A stretch of 64,000 nucleotides of DNA from Methylomonas sp. AM2-LC (GCF_039904985.1 NZ_CP157005.1:4111501-4175500), one strand, 5' to 3'. Positions 43,740 to 54,914 are shown, counted from the first letter of the stretch. A program made the numbers and translations. Notes: generated from the sequence alone by a model not told the origin.

Positions 43740-44090
43740 ATGGCCGAAAACATTTCCAGACAAGGCATTTTGTCACTAACCATCAAAGAGAAAAACGCCC
43801 TCTATTCTGCCTATATGCCATTTATTAAAAACGGCGGCTTGTTTATTCCCACCAAACGCGATTACGAACTAGGTGAAGAAGTATTTCTGTTACTCAGCTT
43901 ATTGGATGAAACCGAACGCCTACCCATCGCCGGCAAAATTATATGGAAAACACCTTTAGGATCAGAAGGTTATAGACTTGCAGGTATTGGCGTACAATTT
44001 AGCGACCATGATGGCGGCCTAGCTCGCAATAAAATTGAAACTTATTTGGCAGGCGCATTAGAAACAGAGCGTCCCACTCATACTATGTAA
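43740..44090 (+). CDS. pilZ: Type IV pilus assembly protein PilZ
   Basis: A 116-residue PilZ. It has the PilZ-specific NGGLFIPTKRDYELGEEVFLLL and GIGVQFSD and ends NKIETYLAGALETERPTHTM, close to the Pseudomonas protein. Pilus-type PilZ lacks the RxxxR motif of cyclic-di-GMP-binding relatives, as here, and acts with FimX and PilB. The ATG at 43740 begins four bases after holB; the longer frame from 43707 lies within holB. Its position beside holB is the normal one. Confidence 0.96.
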   Translation: MAENISRQGILSLTIKEKNALYSAYMPFIKNGGLFIPTKRDYELGEEVFLLLSLLDETERLPIAGKIIWKTPLGSEGYRLAGIGVQFSDHDGGLARNKIETYLAGALETERPTHTM

Positions 44091-44113
44091 TAAATTGGCA
44101 AACCTATTCATAT

Positions 44114-44893
44114 ATGTATATAGATTCTCATTGTCATCTTGATCGTATTGACCTTACTCCCTACGAACATGATTTTGCTAAATTTGTTCAGGATGCTGAA
44201 CAACAAGGCATCCAACATATGTTGTGCATAGCCATTGATCTGGAATCTTACCCAGCATTATTCGAGCAAATACTCCCCTACCCTAACATATCACTTTCTG
44301 TGGGTGTCCACCCCAATGTTACTGATGGACACGACCCCAGTATCGAAGAATTACTGGTCTTGGCAGAACACCAGAAAGTAATCGCCATCGGTGAAACCGG
44401 TCTGGATTATTTTCATGGCAAAGGTGATTTAGACTGGCAAAAACAACGTTTTAAAAATCACATTCAAGTCGCTAAAGACTTAAAAAAACCCTTGATTATC
44501 CATACTCGCAATGCGGATCAGGATGCCTTAGATGTTTTAAGACAAGAAGGGGCTGATCAGGTAGGTGGTATTATTCATTGCTTTACAGAAGATTGGGAAT
44601 ACGCGCAAAAAGCGATAGATTTAAATTTTTATATTTCGTTTTCAGGCATTGTTACATTTAAAAATGCGCTTGCCATTAAAGAAGTTGCTCAAAAAATATC
44701 GGCTGATCGCTTTCTAATAGAAACTGACTCCCCCTACTTAGCACCAGTCCCTTTTCGAGGTAAACCAAATTACCCTACTTATGTACGCTATGTAGCTGAG
44801 CATATAGCTGAATTACGGCAAGTGCCAGTAGATGAAATTGCTAAACAAAGTAGTGCTAATTTTTATAGCCTGTTTCCTGGGCTTAAAGCTTAG
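44114..44893 (+). CDS. ycfH: TatD-family metal-dependent hydrolase (YcfH type)
   Basis: A 259-residue TIM-barrel metallohydrolase. Metal ligands are visible in DSHCHLD, IGETGLDY, IIHTRN, IIHCFTE and IETDSPYLAPVP. Relatives are deoxyribonucleases or D-aminoacyl-tRNA deacylase-like enzymes. It ends the acpP-to-tatD block, which matches the holB-pilZ-tatD order in Pseudomonas. Confidence 0.94.
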   Translation: MYIDSHCHLDRIDLTPYEHDFAKFVQDAEQQGIQHMLCIAIDLESYPALFEQILPYPNISLSVGVHPNVTDGHDPSIEELLVLAEHQKVIAIGETGLDYFHGKGDLDWQKQRFKNHIQVAKDLKKPLIIHTRNADQDALDVLRQEGADQVGGIIHCFTEDWEYAQKAIDLNFYISFSGIVTFKNALAIKEVAQKISADRFLIETDSPYLAPVPFRGKPNYPTYVRYVAEHIAELRQVPVDEIAKQSSANFYSLFPGLKA

Positions 44894-44896
44894 CGT

Positions 44897-44924
44897 AAAA
44901 AAATGCGGCCTGAGAGGCCGCATT
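44897..44924 (-). terminator. Rho-independent terminator, minus strand
   Basis: AATGCGGCC at 44902-44910 and GGCCGCATT at 44916-44924 make a perfect 9-bp stem with a 5-base loop. On the minus strand the stem is followed by a run of seven T residues (A-run at 44897-44903 on plus), so it should end transcripts from trkA, whose stop is about 170 bases earlier. The same hairpin has no T-run on plus but may protect the tatD transcript end. A second small hairpin, ATCCCC/GGGGAT, lies at 44945-44965. Confidence 0.75.
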
Positions 44925-45094
44925 ATGAGGAAGGAAAGGACTCAATCCCCAAAAAGACAGGGGATGCATGTATGAGCCAAGGTATAGTGTAATAGACTAT
45001 TAATGCTAAGAAAATGTGACAAATTGTCGCTGCATTACCGATGGCAAGCGAAACTTAGCCTACAGTCGGCGGAGCCATTCGACAGCAACACAGC

Positions 45095-46450
45095 CTAAAT
45101 AGGTTGAAAATAGCCTTCGATCGCTTTAATCAGCTTTTTATTTAAGGCAAACATCACTACATGATCACCTTCTGCAAATACTGTATCGTGATGCACTGGC
45201 AACACTTCTTTTTCGCGTATCAATGCCCCTAATATGACGCCATCAGGCAGATTGACTTGATCAACCCGCAAACCGACCACAGAGCTAGAATTTTTACTGC
45301 GATGAGCAATAGCTTCTATGGCTTCTGCACTGCCACCACAAACCGAACTCACACCAACCACATCACCCTTTCTGACATGCTTGAGGATACCGCCTAAGGT
45401 TTCCAGTCTGGGCTGAATAGCTAAATCAATATCACTACCATCAAGTAATTTAAGATAGGCATTATTGTTAACCAGACAGATTGCGCGCTTGGCACCCAGT
45501 TTTTTTGCCAGCCCGGCAGAAATAAGATTGATACCATCGTTATTAGTAATGGCGCAGAATAAATCAGTATTTTCGATCATTTCTTCTTGCAGCAAACCCT
45601 CATCCGTACAATCACCATGTAAAATCAGCGTATTACGGAGATCATTAGCAATATCTTTGGCGCGATCCAAGTCTAATTCTATCACTTTGACTTGATAATT
45701 TTTCTCCAGAGCTATAGCTAAACGCTTACCGACATGTCCACCGCCTGCAATCATGACAGTCTTGATGGGCGCTTCAAGCTTATGCAGGTCTATCAATGTT
45801 TTACGCACTTTATCGCGCGGACAAACAAAAAACACCTCGTCCCCGGTTGCTATCACCGCTTCGCCATTTACAGAAATGGCTTTTCCATCCCGGAATATGG
45901 CTGCCACTCGAATCATTCCATCCGCCAGCTTTTCTTTTACCACTTGAATTCTTTTGCCCGTTAAAAAGCCCGTAGCAACCACTTTTATTGAAAATAGACG
46001 AATTAAACCATCTGCAAATTCGGAAACATGTAGTGCACCAGGGAATTTAACCAGATTATGCAAAGACTCTGTTATCAATTGTTCAGGACTAATAACAATA
46101 TCAATTCCACCTGGCTGGAATAACTGTGGGTGGTTAAGAAAATCAATAGCCCGTACTCTGGCTATAGTTTTTGGTTTGCTATACAGTGTATTAATGACAT
46201 GACAGGCCAGCATATTGGTTTCATCCTGATCGGTAACCGCAATGACCATATCAGCATCTTTTATACCAGCACTTTCAAGGATAGTTGGATGAGTCGCATT
46301 ACCTTCAACAGTAGCAATATCCAACCGGGCTTTAAGCGCGGTTAGTAAATGTGGCTTTTTATCGATTACGACTATATCGTTTTCTTCACTGGCTAAAGCG
46401 CCAGCTACAGAAGAACCGGTAACACCGGCACCGAGAATCACTATTTTCAT
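45095..46450 (-). CDS. trkA: Trk potassium uptake system protein TrkA
   Basis: A 451-residue peripheral membrane regulator made of two RCK halves. Both nucleotide-binding folds are visible, VILGAGVTGSSVAGAL at the N-terminus and VMIAGGGHVGKRLAIAL at about 225-241, each followed by an RCK-C domain. It binds NAD(H) and gates the TrkH/TrkG potassium channel. No trkH is adjacent. It is divergent from secA across 214 bases. Confidence 0.97.
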   Translation of the reverse strand: MKIVILGAGVTGSSVAGALASEENDIVVIDKKPHLLTALKARLDIATVEGNATHPTILESAGIKDADMVIAVTDQDETNMLACHVINTLYSKPKTIARVRAIDFLNHPQLFQPGGIDIVISPEQLITESLHNLVKFPGALHVSEFADGLIRLFSIKVVATGFLTGKRIQVVKEKLADGMIRVAAIFRDGKAISVNGEAVIATGDEVFFVCPRDKVRKTLIDLHKLEAPIKTVMIAGGGHVGKRLAIALEKNYQVKVIELDLDRAKDIANDLRNTLILHGDCTDEGLLQEEMIENTDLFCAITNNDGINLISAGLAKKLGAKRAICLVNNNAYLKLLDGSDIDLAIQPRLETLGGILKHVRKGDVVGVSSVCGGSAEAIEAIAHRSKNSSSVVGLRVDQVNLPDGVILGALIREKEVLPVHHDTVFAEGDHVVMFALNKKLIKAIEGYFQPI

Positions 46451-46622
46451 TAAAATCTCAGATAGGGTAAGGTTTTACAGGATGGGAATGTGTCTTGATG
46501 CATTGAAAAGACGAATCAGCAATTTTGTAAATTATACGCAGATAGGCTGGCTTGTCCATGTTAAATCTGAACTTATCTATTAACAATGGCTTGATTACTG
46601 GTCATAGACACCTCATAACGTT

Positions 46623-46628
46623 TATAAT
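46623..46628 (+). promoter_or_regulatory. Candidate -10 box of the secA promoter
   Basis: A perfect TATAAT sits 36 bases before the secA ATG in the trkA/secA divergent gap. No good -35 is seen at 16-18 bases upstream. No secM-like ORF was found in the gap, so secretion-responsive arrest control as in E. coli is not evident. Confidence 0.4.
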
Positions 46629-46664
46629 TACATACTTTGAATTCACTCTCACACTGGAAATATC

Positions 46665-49400
46665 ATGCTGGGTAAGCTGGTTAAACTGATTGTCGGTAGC
46701 CGTAACGACAGGCTGGTCAAGAAAAAGCGTAAATTGGTTAAAAGAATTAATGCCTTGGCGGCAGAATATGAACAATTATCCGATGATGCCTTACAAGCCA
46801 AAACGCAAGAATTTCGCGAACGTTTGGCCCAAGGTGAAAAACTTGACAATTTAATACCGGAAGCTTTTGCTGCCATCCGTGAAGCATCTACCCGAGTTTT
46901 TGGGATGCGCCATTTCGATGTGCAAATGATAGGCGGCATGGTTTTAAATAGTGGCAAAATAGCTGAAATGAAAACCGGGGAAGGTAAAACCCTGATGGCT
47001 ACCTTGGCTGCCTATCTAAACGCCCTGCCCGGCCATGGCGTACACGTGGTTACCGTTAATGATTATTTGGCTAAACGTGACGCAGAATGGATGGGTAAGC
47101 TCTATGGTTTCATGGGATTAACCACCGGTGTAATCGTCAGCGACCTCAGCCACGAGCAACGCAAAATTGCTTATGCGGCTGACATTACCTATGGAACAAA
47201 CAATGAATTCGGTTTCGATTATTTGCGCGACAATATGGCATTTAATTTGGACCAAAAAGTTCAGCGCGAATTAAACTTTGCGATTGTAGACGAAGTGGAT
47301 TCTATCCTGATTGACGAGGCACGAACGCCTTTAATCATATCTGGTCAGGCAGAAGGCAGCACCGAAATTTATCTGACCACCAATCAAATCATTCCATATC
47401 TGACAAAACAGGAAAAATCGGAAGATCCTGATCTGCAAGACAAAATGCCTGGTGATTATGCAGTTGATGAAAAGTCTCGGCAAATTCATCTCACAGAGGC
47501 GGGTTACGAGCGAGTTGAAAGCTTATTGGCTGAACACGGTTTGATAGCAGATGGCTCAACACTCTATGATGCTGCAAATATTCGCTTGATGCATTATTTG
47601 AGTGCCTCATTACGTGCGCATGTATTGTTTCAAAAAGATGTTGATTATGTAGTTGCAAATAATCAAATTATCATCGTTGACGAATTTACCGGCCGGATGA
47701 TGACCGGACGCCGCTGGTCAGAAGGCTTGCATCAAGCGGTTGAAGCTAAAGAAAACGTGCAGATACAAAATGAAAATCAAACCTTGGCATCTATCACGTT
47801 TCAGAATTACTTCCGTCTTTATAGAAAACTGTCTGGAATGACAGGTACGGCTGATACTGAAGCCTTCGAACTCAATAAAATTTATGGTCTGGAAGTAGTC
47901 GTAATACCTACTCACCGCCCAATGATACGTAAAGACATGGGTGACTTGGTATTTTTGTCAGCTCGCGAAAAATATCAGGCAGTGATTGAAGACATCAAGG
48001 ATTGTGTAAAACGTCAGCAACCTGTATTGGTAGGTACCAGCTCAATTGAAAACTCCGAACTTATCTCCGGATTATTAAAACAACAAAATATTCAGCATGA
48101 AGTACTTAACGCCAAACAGCACGAACGCGAAGCGCATATTATAGAACGTGCGGGTATGCCTGGCGCTGTGACTATTGCTACCAACATGGCAGGTCGTGGT
48201 ACGGATATTGTATTGGGTGGCAGCTTGTCTGCAGAGCTAGCCTTGTTAGGTGATGATGCTAGCGACGCTGAAAAAAATAATGTCCGCAATGCTTGGCAGG
48301 AACGCCATGAAAAAGTATTACAAAGCGGTGGTTTACATGTTATTGGCGCAGAGCGCCATGAATCAAGACGTATAGACAATCAGCTTAGAGGCCGGTCTGG
48401 ACGTCAGGGCGATCCAGGCTCTACACGATTCTATTTGTCATTACAAGATGATCTGATGCGTATTTTTGCGTCAGAGCGCGTTGCGGGTTTAATGCAAAAA
48501 CTGGGAATGCAAGAAGGTGAAGCTATTGAACACCCCTTAGTAACTCGATCAATTGAAAGTGCGCAACGTAAAGTTGAGAATCGCAACTTTGATATTCGTA
48601 AAGAAATTCTGGCATATGACGATGTTGCCAATGATCAACGCAAGGTTATCTACTCACAACGTAATGAGTTAATGGCTGCTGAAGATATTAGTGATATTGT
48701 TACTGCAATTCGTAACGATGTACTTAATGACGTTATTACCGCTTTCATTCCAGCTAAAACTATGCAGGAACAGTGGGATATTCACGGTTTGGAAATACAT
48801 TTACATCAAGAGTTTAACCTAAGCTTGCCCTTACAGGATATGTTAAACCAGGATGTCAGTCTAAACGAACCTAAACTTCGGCAAATCATTATTGACAAAG
48901 CAGCTCAAGAAAGTCACAACAAGGAAGCTGCCATTGGTGCTGACGTGTTGCGGCATTTTGAAAAATCTGTCATGTTACAGGTATTGGACAATAGCTGGAA
49001 AGAACATTTGGCGGCTATGGATCAGTTGCGTCAAGGTATACATTTCCGTGGTTATGCACAAAAAGATCCTAAGCAAGAGTATAAACGAGAATCTTTTATC
49101 ATGTTTAGCGACTTGTTAACCCATATCAAACAAGAGGTGGTAGGCATACTAGCTAAAGTGCAAGTTACCAGAGAAGAAGATGTAAAAGCACTGGATGAAC
49201 AGCGTCAGGCTCCTCAGGAAATGCACTTTGAACATGCTGAAGCGCACTCTGCATTTGAAGTGGAACAAACGCCTGTTGCTACTCCGCAACCGAATAATGA
49301 TCAACCGTTTGTGCGTAACGCTGAAAAAATAGGGCGTAACGATATTTGCCCGTGCGGATCCGGCAAAAAATATAAGCAATGCCACGGCAGATTGGAATAA
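46665..49400 (+). CDS. secA: Preprotein translocase ATPase SecA
   Basis: A 911-residue motor protein. Walker A is [14 protein letters not shown], the DEAD-type Walker B is [17 protein letters not shown], and [13 protein letters not shown] and [13 protein letters not shown] belong to the second helicase half. The C-terminal zinc motif [13 protein letters not shown] is intact and binds SecB and lipids. Size is typical for the gammaproteobacterial protein. Confidence 0.99.
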   Translation: MLGKLVKLIVGSRNDRLVKKKRKLVKRINALAAEYEQLSDDALQAKTQEFRERLAQGEKLDNLIPEAFAAIREASTRVFGMRHFDVQMIGGMVLNSGKIAEMKTGEGKTLMATLAAYLNALPGHGVHVVTVNDYLAKRDAEWMGKLYGFMGLTTGVIVSDLSHEQRKIAYAADITYGTNNEFGFDYLRDNMAFNLDQKVQRELNFAIVDEVDSILIDEARTPLIISGQAEGSTEIYLTTNQIIPYLTKQEKSEDPDLQDKMPGDYAVDEKSRQIHLTEAGYERVESLLAEHGLIADGSTLYDAANIRLMHYLSASLRAHVLFQKDVDYVVANNQIIIVDEFTGRMMTGRRWSEGLHQAVEAKENVQIQNENQTLASITFQNYFRLYRKLSGMTGTADTEAFELNKIYGLEVVVIPTHRPMIRKDMGDLVFLSAREKYQAVIEDIKDCVKRQQPVLVGTSSIENSELISGLLKQQNIQHEVLNAKQHEREAHIIERAGMPGAVTIATNMAGRGTDIVLGGSLSAELALLGDDASDAEKNNVRNAWQERHEKVLQSGGLHVIGAERHESRRIDNQLRGRSGRQGDPGSTRFYLSLQDDLMRIFASERVAGLMQKLGMQEGEAIEHPLVTRSIESAQRKVENRNFDIRKEILAYDDVANDQRKVIYSQRNELMAAEDISDIVTAIRNDVLNDVITAFIPAKTMQEQWDIHGLEIHLHQEFNLSLPLQDMLNQDVSLNEPKLRQIIIDKAAQESHNKEAAIGADVLRHFEKSVMLQVLDNSWKEHLAAMDQLRQGIHFRGYAQKDPKQEYKRESFIMFSDLLTHIKQEVVGILAKVQVTREEDVKALDEQRQAPQEMHFEHAEAHSAFEVEQTPVATPQPNNDQPFVRNAEKIGRNDICPCGSGKKYKQCHGRLE

Positions 49401-49480
49401 GCGCGTAAAGGAAGGAAATAAGCACAGAGGAAATGCCTGTCTAAATCCAACATAGCCGCAGCAAACAATCTAATGTATAA

Positions 49481-49516
49481 ACACACATACCCAAGTACTA
49501 TCTTGGGTATGTGTGT
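49481..49516. terminator. Long perfect inverted repeat between secA and glgP
   Basis: ACACACATACCCAAG at 49481-49495 and its exact complement at 49502-49516 form a 15-bp stem with a 6-base loop. There is no T-run on either side, so it is either a terminator-like hairpin for secA, about 80 bases after the stop, or an operator/mRNA structure in the glgP leader. Confidence 0.5.
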
Positions 49517-49633
49517 TAGAAATAGTAAAACACGAGTCTATACAGGTAAGCAGCATCTAAAGCACTAGTAATTTGGGAGTTGATTATCGCTTCCAGTTCC
49601 CAGTCGACTAAATCCAAACTTGAGGACAAAACG

Positions 49634-52141
49634 ATGCCCCATAGAGTTTTTCGAAAAAGCACACCAAAGTCCGATATTACCAAACTGCCTAAACTCGGAC
49701 TAGACAAAAAACATTTTATCGCTGATTTCAAACACTATTACAGTCATAGACTGGGACGGGATGAACATTGCCGATCACCGCATTACGCCTATGAAGCATT
49801 ATCACTGGCAATCAGTGATCGCCTAGTTGAGCGATGGAAAAACACGTACAACACTTACAAAGACTTGGATTGCAAGCGTGCTTATTATCTTTCCATGGAG
49901 TTTTTAATCGGTCGTTCATTAAGTAACGCCATGTTAAATCTGGGCGTTGATAACGCTGTTAAAGCCGCCTTATACGATCTGGGATTAGAAGCTGAAGAAC
50001 TGGTCGATAGCGAAGTGGATGCAGGTTTGGGAAATGGCGGCCTTGGTCGTTTAGCCGCTTGTTTTATCGATAGCTGCGCCACCTTGCAATTACCGGTAAC
50101 GGGTTATGGTCTGCGTTACGAATACGGCATGTTTACTCAACAGATAGTTAATGGTGAACAAGTAGAATTACCTGATCACTGGTTAAGAATGGGCAATATT
50201 TGGGAGATAGAAAGACCCGAATATATGGCTAGAGTTAAATTTGGCGGTAGAACGCAAAGCCATATTGATGAAAAAGGTAACAAAAGAACAACTTGGCTGG
50301 ATACACACGATGTTTTAGCCATGCCCTATGATACCCCGGTACCTGGTTATAAAAACGGTACGGTAAATACTCTACGGCTTTGGAAAGCAATCGCGACCGA
50401 AGAGTTCAATCTCCAGGAATTTAATGAAGGTGATTACGCAGAGGCTGTAGCGCAAAAAAATACAGCTGAAAACATTACCATGGTGCTTTATCCCAACGAT
50501 GCCAACGAAAATGGTAAGGCCTTACGTTTACAGCAACAATATTTATTGGCTTCCGCCAGCTTACAAGACGTCATAGCCAATTGGGTAGGTCGACACGGCA
50601 ACAACTTCACCCATTTTGCCGAAAAAAATTGCTTCCAATTGAATGATACCCACCCTAGCATTGCGGTTGCCGAATTAATGCGCTTGCTGCTGGACTTACA
50701 CGGTTTAGCCTGGAAAGATGCTTGGGCCATTACCTGTAAAACCATGGCTTATACCAACCACACCTTGTTACCTGAGGCTTTGGAAAGATGGTCTGTAAGT
50801 CTAATGGAAAACCTGTTACCGCGCCTAATGGAAATTATTTTCGACATTAACGCTCACTTCATGGCTGAAGTATCAGCACGCTGGCCTGGTGATAATGATC
50901 GCATGGCACGTATGTCTATCATTGAAGAAGGTCGTGATAAAAAAGTACGCATGGCATATCTGGCTATCGTTGGTAGTTTTTCTGTTAATGGCGTTGCTGA
51001 ATTACACTCAAAATTACTGCAGGAAGGTTTATTCAGAGATTTTTATGAATTGTGGCCTTACAAATTTAATAATAAAACCAATGGCGTTACGCCAAGACGT
51101 TGGTTAGCTGCCTGCAATCCTGATTTGGCAGAATTGATTACAGCCACTATTGGTGATGAATGGATCACTAATTTATCAGCTCTGGCTAAATTACGTCCGT
51201 TTGCTGAAGATGCCACATTCAGAAAAAAATGGGCTGAATTAAAACGTGCCAACAAACAACGCCTAGTCAATTACAAAAAAGACGAACATGACATTGAAAT
51301 CAATGTCGATGCATTATTTGATGTTCAGGTTAAACGTATTCATGAATACAAGCGCCAAATTCTCAATGTTTTGCATGTTATCTACCTATATGACTGTATC
51401 AAACGTGGTGAAACTAAAAACTGGGTACCACGCTGTGTTTTAATTGGTGGCAAAGCCGCGCCTGGTTATGCCATGGCAAAAAAATCCATCAAACTGATCA
51501 ACAACGTAGCAAACGTCATTAACAATGATCCGGCTATCGGTGACAAACTTAGACTGGTATTTATGCCTAACTATCGCGTCTCTGCAATGGAAAAAATTTG
51601 TCCTGGCGCTGATTTATCCGAACAAATATCGACTGCTGGCAAAGAGGCTTCTGGCACCGGAAACATGAAATTCATGATGAATGGTGCTTTAACCATTGGC
51701 ACCTTAGACGGAGCCAACATTGAAATTCGTGAAGAAGCGGGAGAAGAAAATTTCTTCCTATTTGGCCTGACCGAATCTGAAGTTGAAGCCATGCATCAAC
51801 ATTACAACCCTCAAGCCATCATTAATCAGGATTCTGAATTACAAAATGTTATGCGTCTGTTGGAATGCGGCCATTTTAATCAGTTTGAACCGGGTATTTT
51901 TGATGACATTATTGCGGCACTTAAAAGTCCGCACGACCCCTGGATGACTATTGCCGACTTCCGCAGCTATATTGAAGCCCAAAAACGCGTGGAGCAGGCT
52001 TACAGAGATCAAGATCGTTGGACAAAAATGAGCATTCTGAATACAGCAGCCAGCGGTAAGTTTTCTACTGATCGGACAATTAGCGAATACAACCAGGAAA
52101 TATGGAAACTTACCCCGGTTAATGTTGAAAAAAATCAATAA
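49634..52141 (+). CDS. glgP: Glycogen/alpha-glucan phosphorylase
   Basis: An 835-residue phosphorylase. The N-terminal RDEHCRSPHYAYEALSLAI and AYYLSMEFLIGR, the VDAGLGNGGLGRLAACFIDS block, and the PLP site EASGTGNMKFMMNGALTIGTLDGAN (with the Lys that binds the cofactor) are intact. It releases glucose-1-phosphate from glycogen. The ATG at 49634 is preferred as TGAGGAC lies eight bases upstream; the frame is open from 49580. No other glycogen gene is adjacent. Confidence 0.97.
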   Translation: MPHRVFRKSTPKSDITKLPKLGLDKKHFIADFKHYYSHRLGRDEHCRSPHYAYEALSLAISDRLVERWKNTYNTYKDLDCKRAYYLSMEFLIGRSLSNAMLNLGVDNAVKAALYDLGLEAEELVDSEVDAGLGNGGLGRLAACFIDSCATLQLPVTGYGLRYEYGMFTQQIVNGEQVELPDHWLRMGNIWEIERPEYMARVKFGGRTQSHIDEKGNKRTTWLDTHDVLAMPYDTPVPGYKNGTVNTLRLWKAIATEEFNLQEFNEGDYAEAVAQKNTAENITMVLYPNDANENGKALRLQQQYLLASASLQDVIANWVGRHGNNFTHFAEKNCFQLNDTHPSIAVAELMRLLLDLHGLAWKDAWAITCKTMAYTNHTLLPEALERWSVSLMENLLPRLMEIIFDINAHFMAEVSARWPGDNDRMARMSIIEEGRDKKVRMAYLAIVGSFSVNGVAELHSKLLQEGLFRDFYELWPYKFNNKTNGVTPRRWLAACNPDLAELITATIGDEWITNLSALAKLRPFAEDATFRKKWAELKRANKQRLVNYKKDEHDIEINVDALFDVQVKRIHEYKRQILNVLHVIYLYDCIKRGETKNWVPRCVLIGGKAAPGYAMAKKSIKLINNVANVINNDPAIGDKLRLVFMPNYRVSAMEKICPGADLSEQISTAGKEASGTGNMKFMMNGALTIGTLDGANIEIREEAGEENFFLFGLTESEVEAMHQHYNPQAIINQDSELQNVMRLLECGHFNQFEPGIFDDIIAALKSPHDPWMTIADFRSYIEAQKRVEQAYRDQDRWTKMSILNTAASGKFSTDRTISEYNQEIWKLTPVNVEKNQ

Positions 52142-52189
52142 GTAGTAACTTAAGCTGATTTTAAGTATTTTTCGAAAAACCAAGCACCG

Positions 52190-52223
52190 GATAACTGACT
52201 GGTATCTACTTCAGTCAGTTATC
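52190..52223 (+). terminator. Candidate terminator of glgP
   Basis: GATAACTGACTG at 52190-52201 and CAGTCAGTTATC at 52212-52223 make a perfect 12-bp stem with a 10-base loop, 48 bases after the glgP stop. It is followed by TTAAGCGGTTTTATTAC, with only a short T-run. Confidence 0.55.
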
Positions 52224-52396
52224 TTAAGCGGTTTTATTACGGTTATGTTTCTAATAGTGAAACGAACAAGCGACAGCTTATGTTGTAGAAACCGTTTTTA
52301 ATGGTAGCTGAGTGGCGAGATTAAGCCAATATCCAACACACCAACTATTTCGACTCAATCATGCACCAGCTTACCTAATCCTCTCATACTCTTATT

Positions 52397-52870
52397 ATGC
52401 TTGATATAGTTTTGTTCGAGCCGGAAATTCCCGCAAATACCGGCAATATCATCCGTTTATGTGCCAATAGCGGCGCACATCTACATTTAATTCAACCGCT
52501 GGGTTTTGACCTTGATGATAAACGCTTACGGCGCGCTGGACTGGATTATCACGAATGGGTCAATATTAGACAATATGCGGCTTTGACTGATTATATAGAC
52601 AGAGCCAATCCCAAACGCTTGTTTGCCTTAACGACAAAAGGTAAAACACCTTATCACCACATCCGCTATCAAGCAGGAGATGCCTTGTTGTTCGGCCCGG
52701 AAACACGCGGTTTGCCTGCTGACTTTTTAGATAAACTTCCCCCGCAGTTGAAATTATATTTACCCATGCGTGCAGAAAGCCGTAGCCTTAATTTATCCAA
52801 TTGCGTATCCATTGTGCTTTATGAAGCCTGGAGACAATTGGATTTCCAAGGGGCTTTACCCAAGTTTTAG
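52397..52870 (+). CDS. trmL: tRNA (cytidine(34)-2'-O)-methyltransferase TrmL
   Basis: A 157-residue SPOUT-class enzyme. The N-terminal block LFEPEIPANTGNIIRLCANSGA, LLFGPETRGLP and the knot motif MRAESRSLNLSNCVSIVLYEAWRQ identify TrmL, which 2'-O-methylates the wobble base of leucine tRNAs. It is monocistronic and convergent with argC. Confidence 0.96.
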   Translation: MLDIVLFEPEIPANTGNIIRLCANSGAHLHLIQPLGFDLDDKRLRRAGLDYHEWVNIRQYAALTDYIDRANPKRLFALTTKGKTPYHHIRYQAGDALLFGPETRGLPADFLDKLPPQLKLYLPMRAESRSLNLSNCVSIVLYEAWRQLDFQGALPKF

Positions 52871-52980
52871 TGACTTTGATTGATTAACGGTCACTAATTA
52901 CTAAATCTCCAGAGAGTGCATACGCAAAGCGTATTATCTATACTCTTTTATAATAGCCTGATTTGGGCCGGTATATATGT

Positions 52981-54009
52981 TTAAGGATACAAAGCCACTG
53001 TTTCAAGCCCCTGTGCTTCCGGCAAAGCAAACATGAGGTTTAGAGCTTGTACTGCCTGACCAGATGCACCTTTTACCAAATTATCAATCACGGATAAAAT
53101 TACGACGGTATTGCCAGCTTGGGGTTGATGTACAGCAATCTGGCAACGATTACTGCCACGAACATTCCGGGTATCAGCATGACTACCAACGGGTAGCACA
53201 TCGACAAAGCGCTCGTGGTTATAGTATTGCTCAAACAATTCCTGCAAATCTAAATCGCCTGACAATTGAGCATAGAGAGTTGCATGAATACCCCGTATCA
53301 TCGGTGTTAAATGCGGAACAAACGTTAATCCTATCGGTTGGCCAGCGACATTTTGTAAGCCTTGCCTGATTTCAGGCAAATGTCTGTGTCCAGTGACCGC
53401 ATAAGCTTTAAAGCTTTCCCCTGCTTCACTTTGAAGTGACGCTATTTCTGCTTTACGCCCTGCACCACTAGTACCGGATTTAACGTCGGCAATTAGCGTA
53501 TCTAAATTAACAGTTGCGTGTTTAAGTAAAGGTAAAAAGCCCAATTGCACCGCTGTTGGGTAGCACCCCGGACAAGCTATCAAATTAGCTTGTTTGATTT
53601 GCTCACGATTAATTTCAGGTAAACCATAAACAGCTTCAGCGATTAAATCGGGACTAGCATGCGGCATGCCGTACCACTTTTCCCATTCAACTACATTTTT
53701 AATTCTAAAATCGGCAGATAAATCGATAACTTTTACACCCGATTTAAGTAAATCTGCCGCCATAGTCATCGCAGTACCATTGGGTGTTGCAAAAAACACC
53801 ACCTGACACTCCAACAGTTGCTTTAGTTCTGGTGGGGTAAACACTAAATCGCACAATCCTCGTAAACTGGGATACAGTTTATCTACCCGCTGACCTGCAT
53901 CGGCTCTTGAAGTGACTACCGTCACTTTCACATTGGGATGTAACACCAATATCCGCAGCAATTCCACACCGGTATACCCAGTGCCACCTACAATGCCTGC
54001 CTGTATCAT
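52981..54009 (-). CDS. argC: N-acetyl-gamma-glutamyl-phosphate reductase
   Basis: A 342-residue arginine biosynthesis enzyme. The NADP-binding start [16 protein letters not shown] and the active-site Cys in [13 protein letters not shown] are clear, with GTSGAGRK and the catalytic His region TGHRHLPEI. No other arg gene is near, as usual for scattered arginine genes. Confidence 0.97.
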   Translation of the reverse strand: MIQAGIVGGTGYTGVELLRILVLHPNVKVTVVTSRADAGQRVDKLYPSLRGLCDLVFTPPELKQLLECQVVFFATPNGTAMTMAADLLKSGVKVIDLSADFRIKNVVEWEKWYGMPHASPDLIAEAVYGLPEINREQIKQANLIACPGCYPTAVQLGFLPLLKHATVNLDTLIADVKSGTSGAGRKAEIASLQSEAGESFKAYAVTGHRHLPEIRQGLQNVAGQPIGLTFVPHLTPMIRGIHATLYAQLSGDLDLQELFEQYYNHERFVDVLPVGSHADTRNVRGSNRCQIAVHQPQAGNTVVILSVIDNLVKGASGQAVQALNLMFALPEAQGLETVALYP

Positions 54010-54062
54010 TCTTTGTTTATCTCTCTAAATACTAAATAATCTAATTTGAATAGCTGTCGCTA

Positions 54063-54914
54063 TCAGGCGAAATTTTCGGAAATCACTTCTGCACGAGTAT
54101 AGGCGGCAGAAAACCAGCGAAACTCTTGCACATCAAAGAGCGTTAAACCATAATCAATTTCCGCTTCGTCCAAACTTAAAAATGCCCCGGTATCCACACA
54201 CAAATGAGATAAAACTTGCCTTGGTTTATTGCTATAAGTATGTCCACAAAAAGTAGTTGATAAACCTTTTTGCATTCTGGCATTTTTCAACTTTGGTGCA
54301 CGCAAGGTTAGTAAAGTTCGCCCCCAAAGTAAGCGCTCTTCAATATCATGCCTCAGTGTTTTTAGTTCTAGCCAATTATCAATATCACTATCCAGCCAGA
54401 CTTCATTACTAGACTGCTTATAGTCGGGTCTAAGCAATTCGGCATGAATAACATTAAAGCGATTCAAACCCTCACCAACCACCAATATCAAGGGTAATTG
54501 TGCAAGTCGTTGCAAACAGCGGTTAAAAGCATCCGTCATTGCATACTGATCAGCAACAAAATAATCCTCTACCCAAGCCCCCCCATAATCAAGAAAGCCA
54601 TTATTGTTTAAGTCATCTAAACTACGCAACTGACCTTTTTGCAGATAAGGCCAAAAACAATCTTGCATCATTAGCTCGTGATTACCCTGCACAGCATAAA
54701 ACCATGGCTCAGCCAATAGCGCCAGACAACGCAATGAGTCTGGCCCTCTATCGATCATATCGCCAACAGAAAACAGTCGATCATATTTATAATCGAATTT
54801 AACAGCGTCCAATAAACGTTCCAGTAAACTGTAACAACCATGTAAATCGCCTATAACATAATCTTTACCTAATATATTTTCGGGCAATTGTCGAATCGGA
54901 AAAGTATCGTTCAT
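54063..54914 (-). CDS. Metallophosphoesterase, PrpA/PphA-type serine-threonine protein phosphatase-like
   Basis: A 283-residue PPP-fold enzyme. The metal-binding motifs GDLHGCY, VGDMIDRGPDS and VQGNHELM are in order at about residues 22-86, and later HAELL and GHTY supply the remaining ligands. The PrpA/PphA family dephosphorylates phosphoproteins; diadenosine tetraphosphatases share the same motifs and remain an alternative. Transcribed on minus, 53 bases upstream of argC. Confidence 0.86.
   Translation of the reverse strand: MNDTFPIRQLPENILGKDYVIGDLHGCYSLLERLLDAVKFDYKYDRLFSVGDMIDRGPDSLRCLALLAEPWFYAVQGNHELMMQDCFWPYLQKGQLRSLDDLNNNGFLDYGGAWVEDYFVADQYAMTDAFNRCLQRLAQLPLILVVGEGLNRFNVIHAELLRPDYKQSSNEVWLDSDIDNWLELKTLRHDIEERLLWGRTLLTLRAPKLKNARMQKGLSTTFCGHTYSNKPRQVLSHLCVDTGAFLSLDEAEIDYGLTLFDVQEFRWFSAAYTRAEVISENFA

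Noticed and set aside
46451..46664. SecM-like arrest peptide upstream of secA
   Set aside because: No ORF with a signal sequence and arrest motif is present in the trkA/secA gap.
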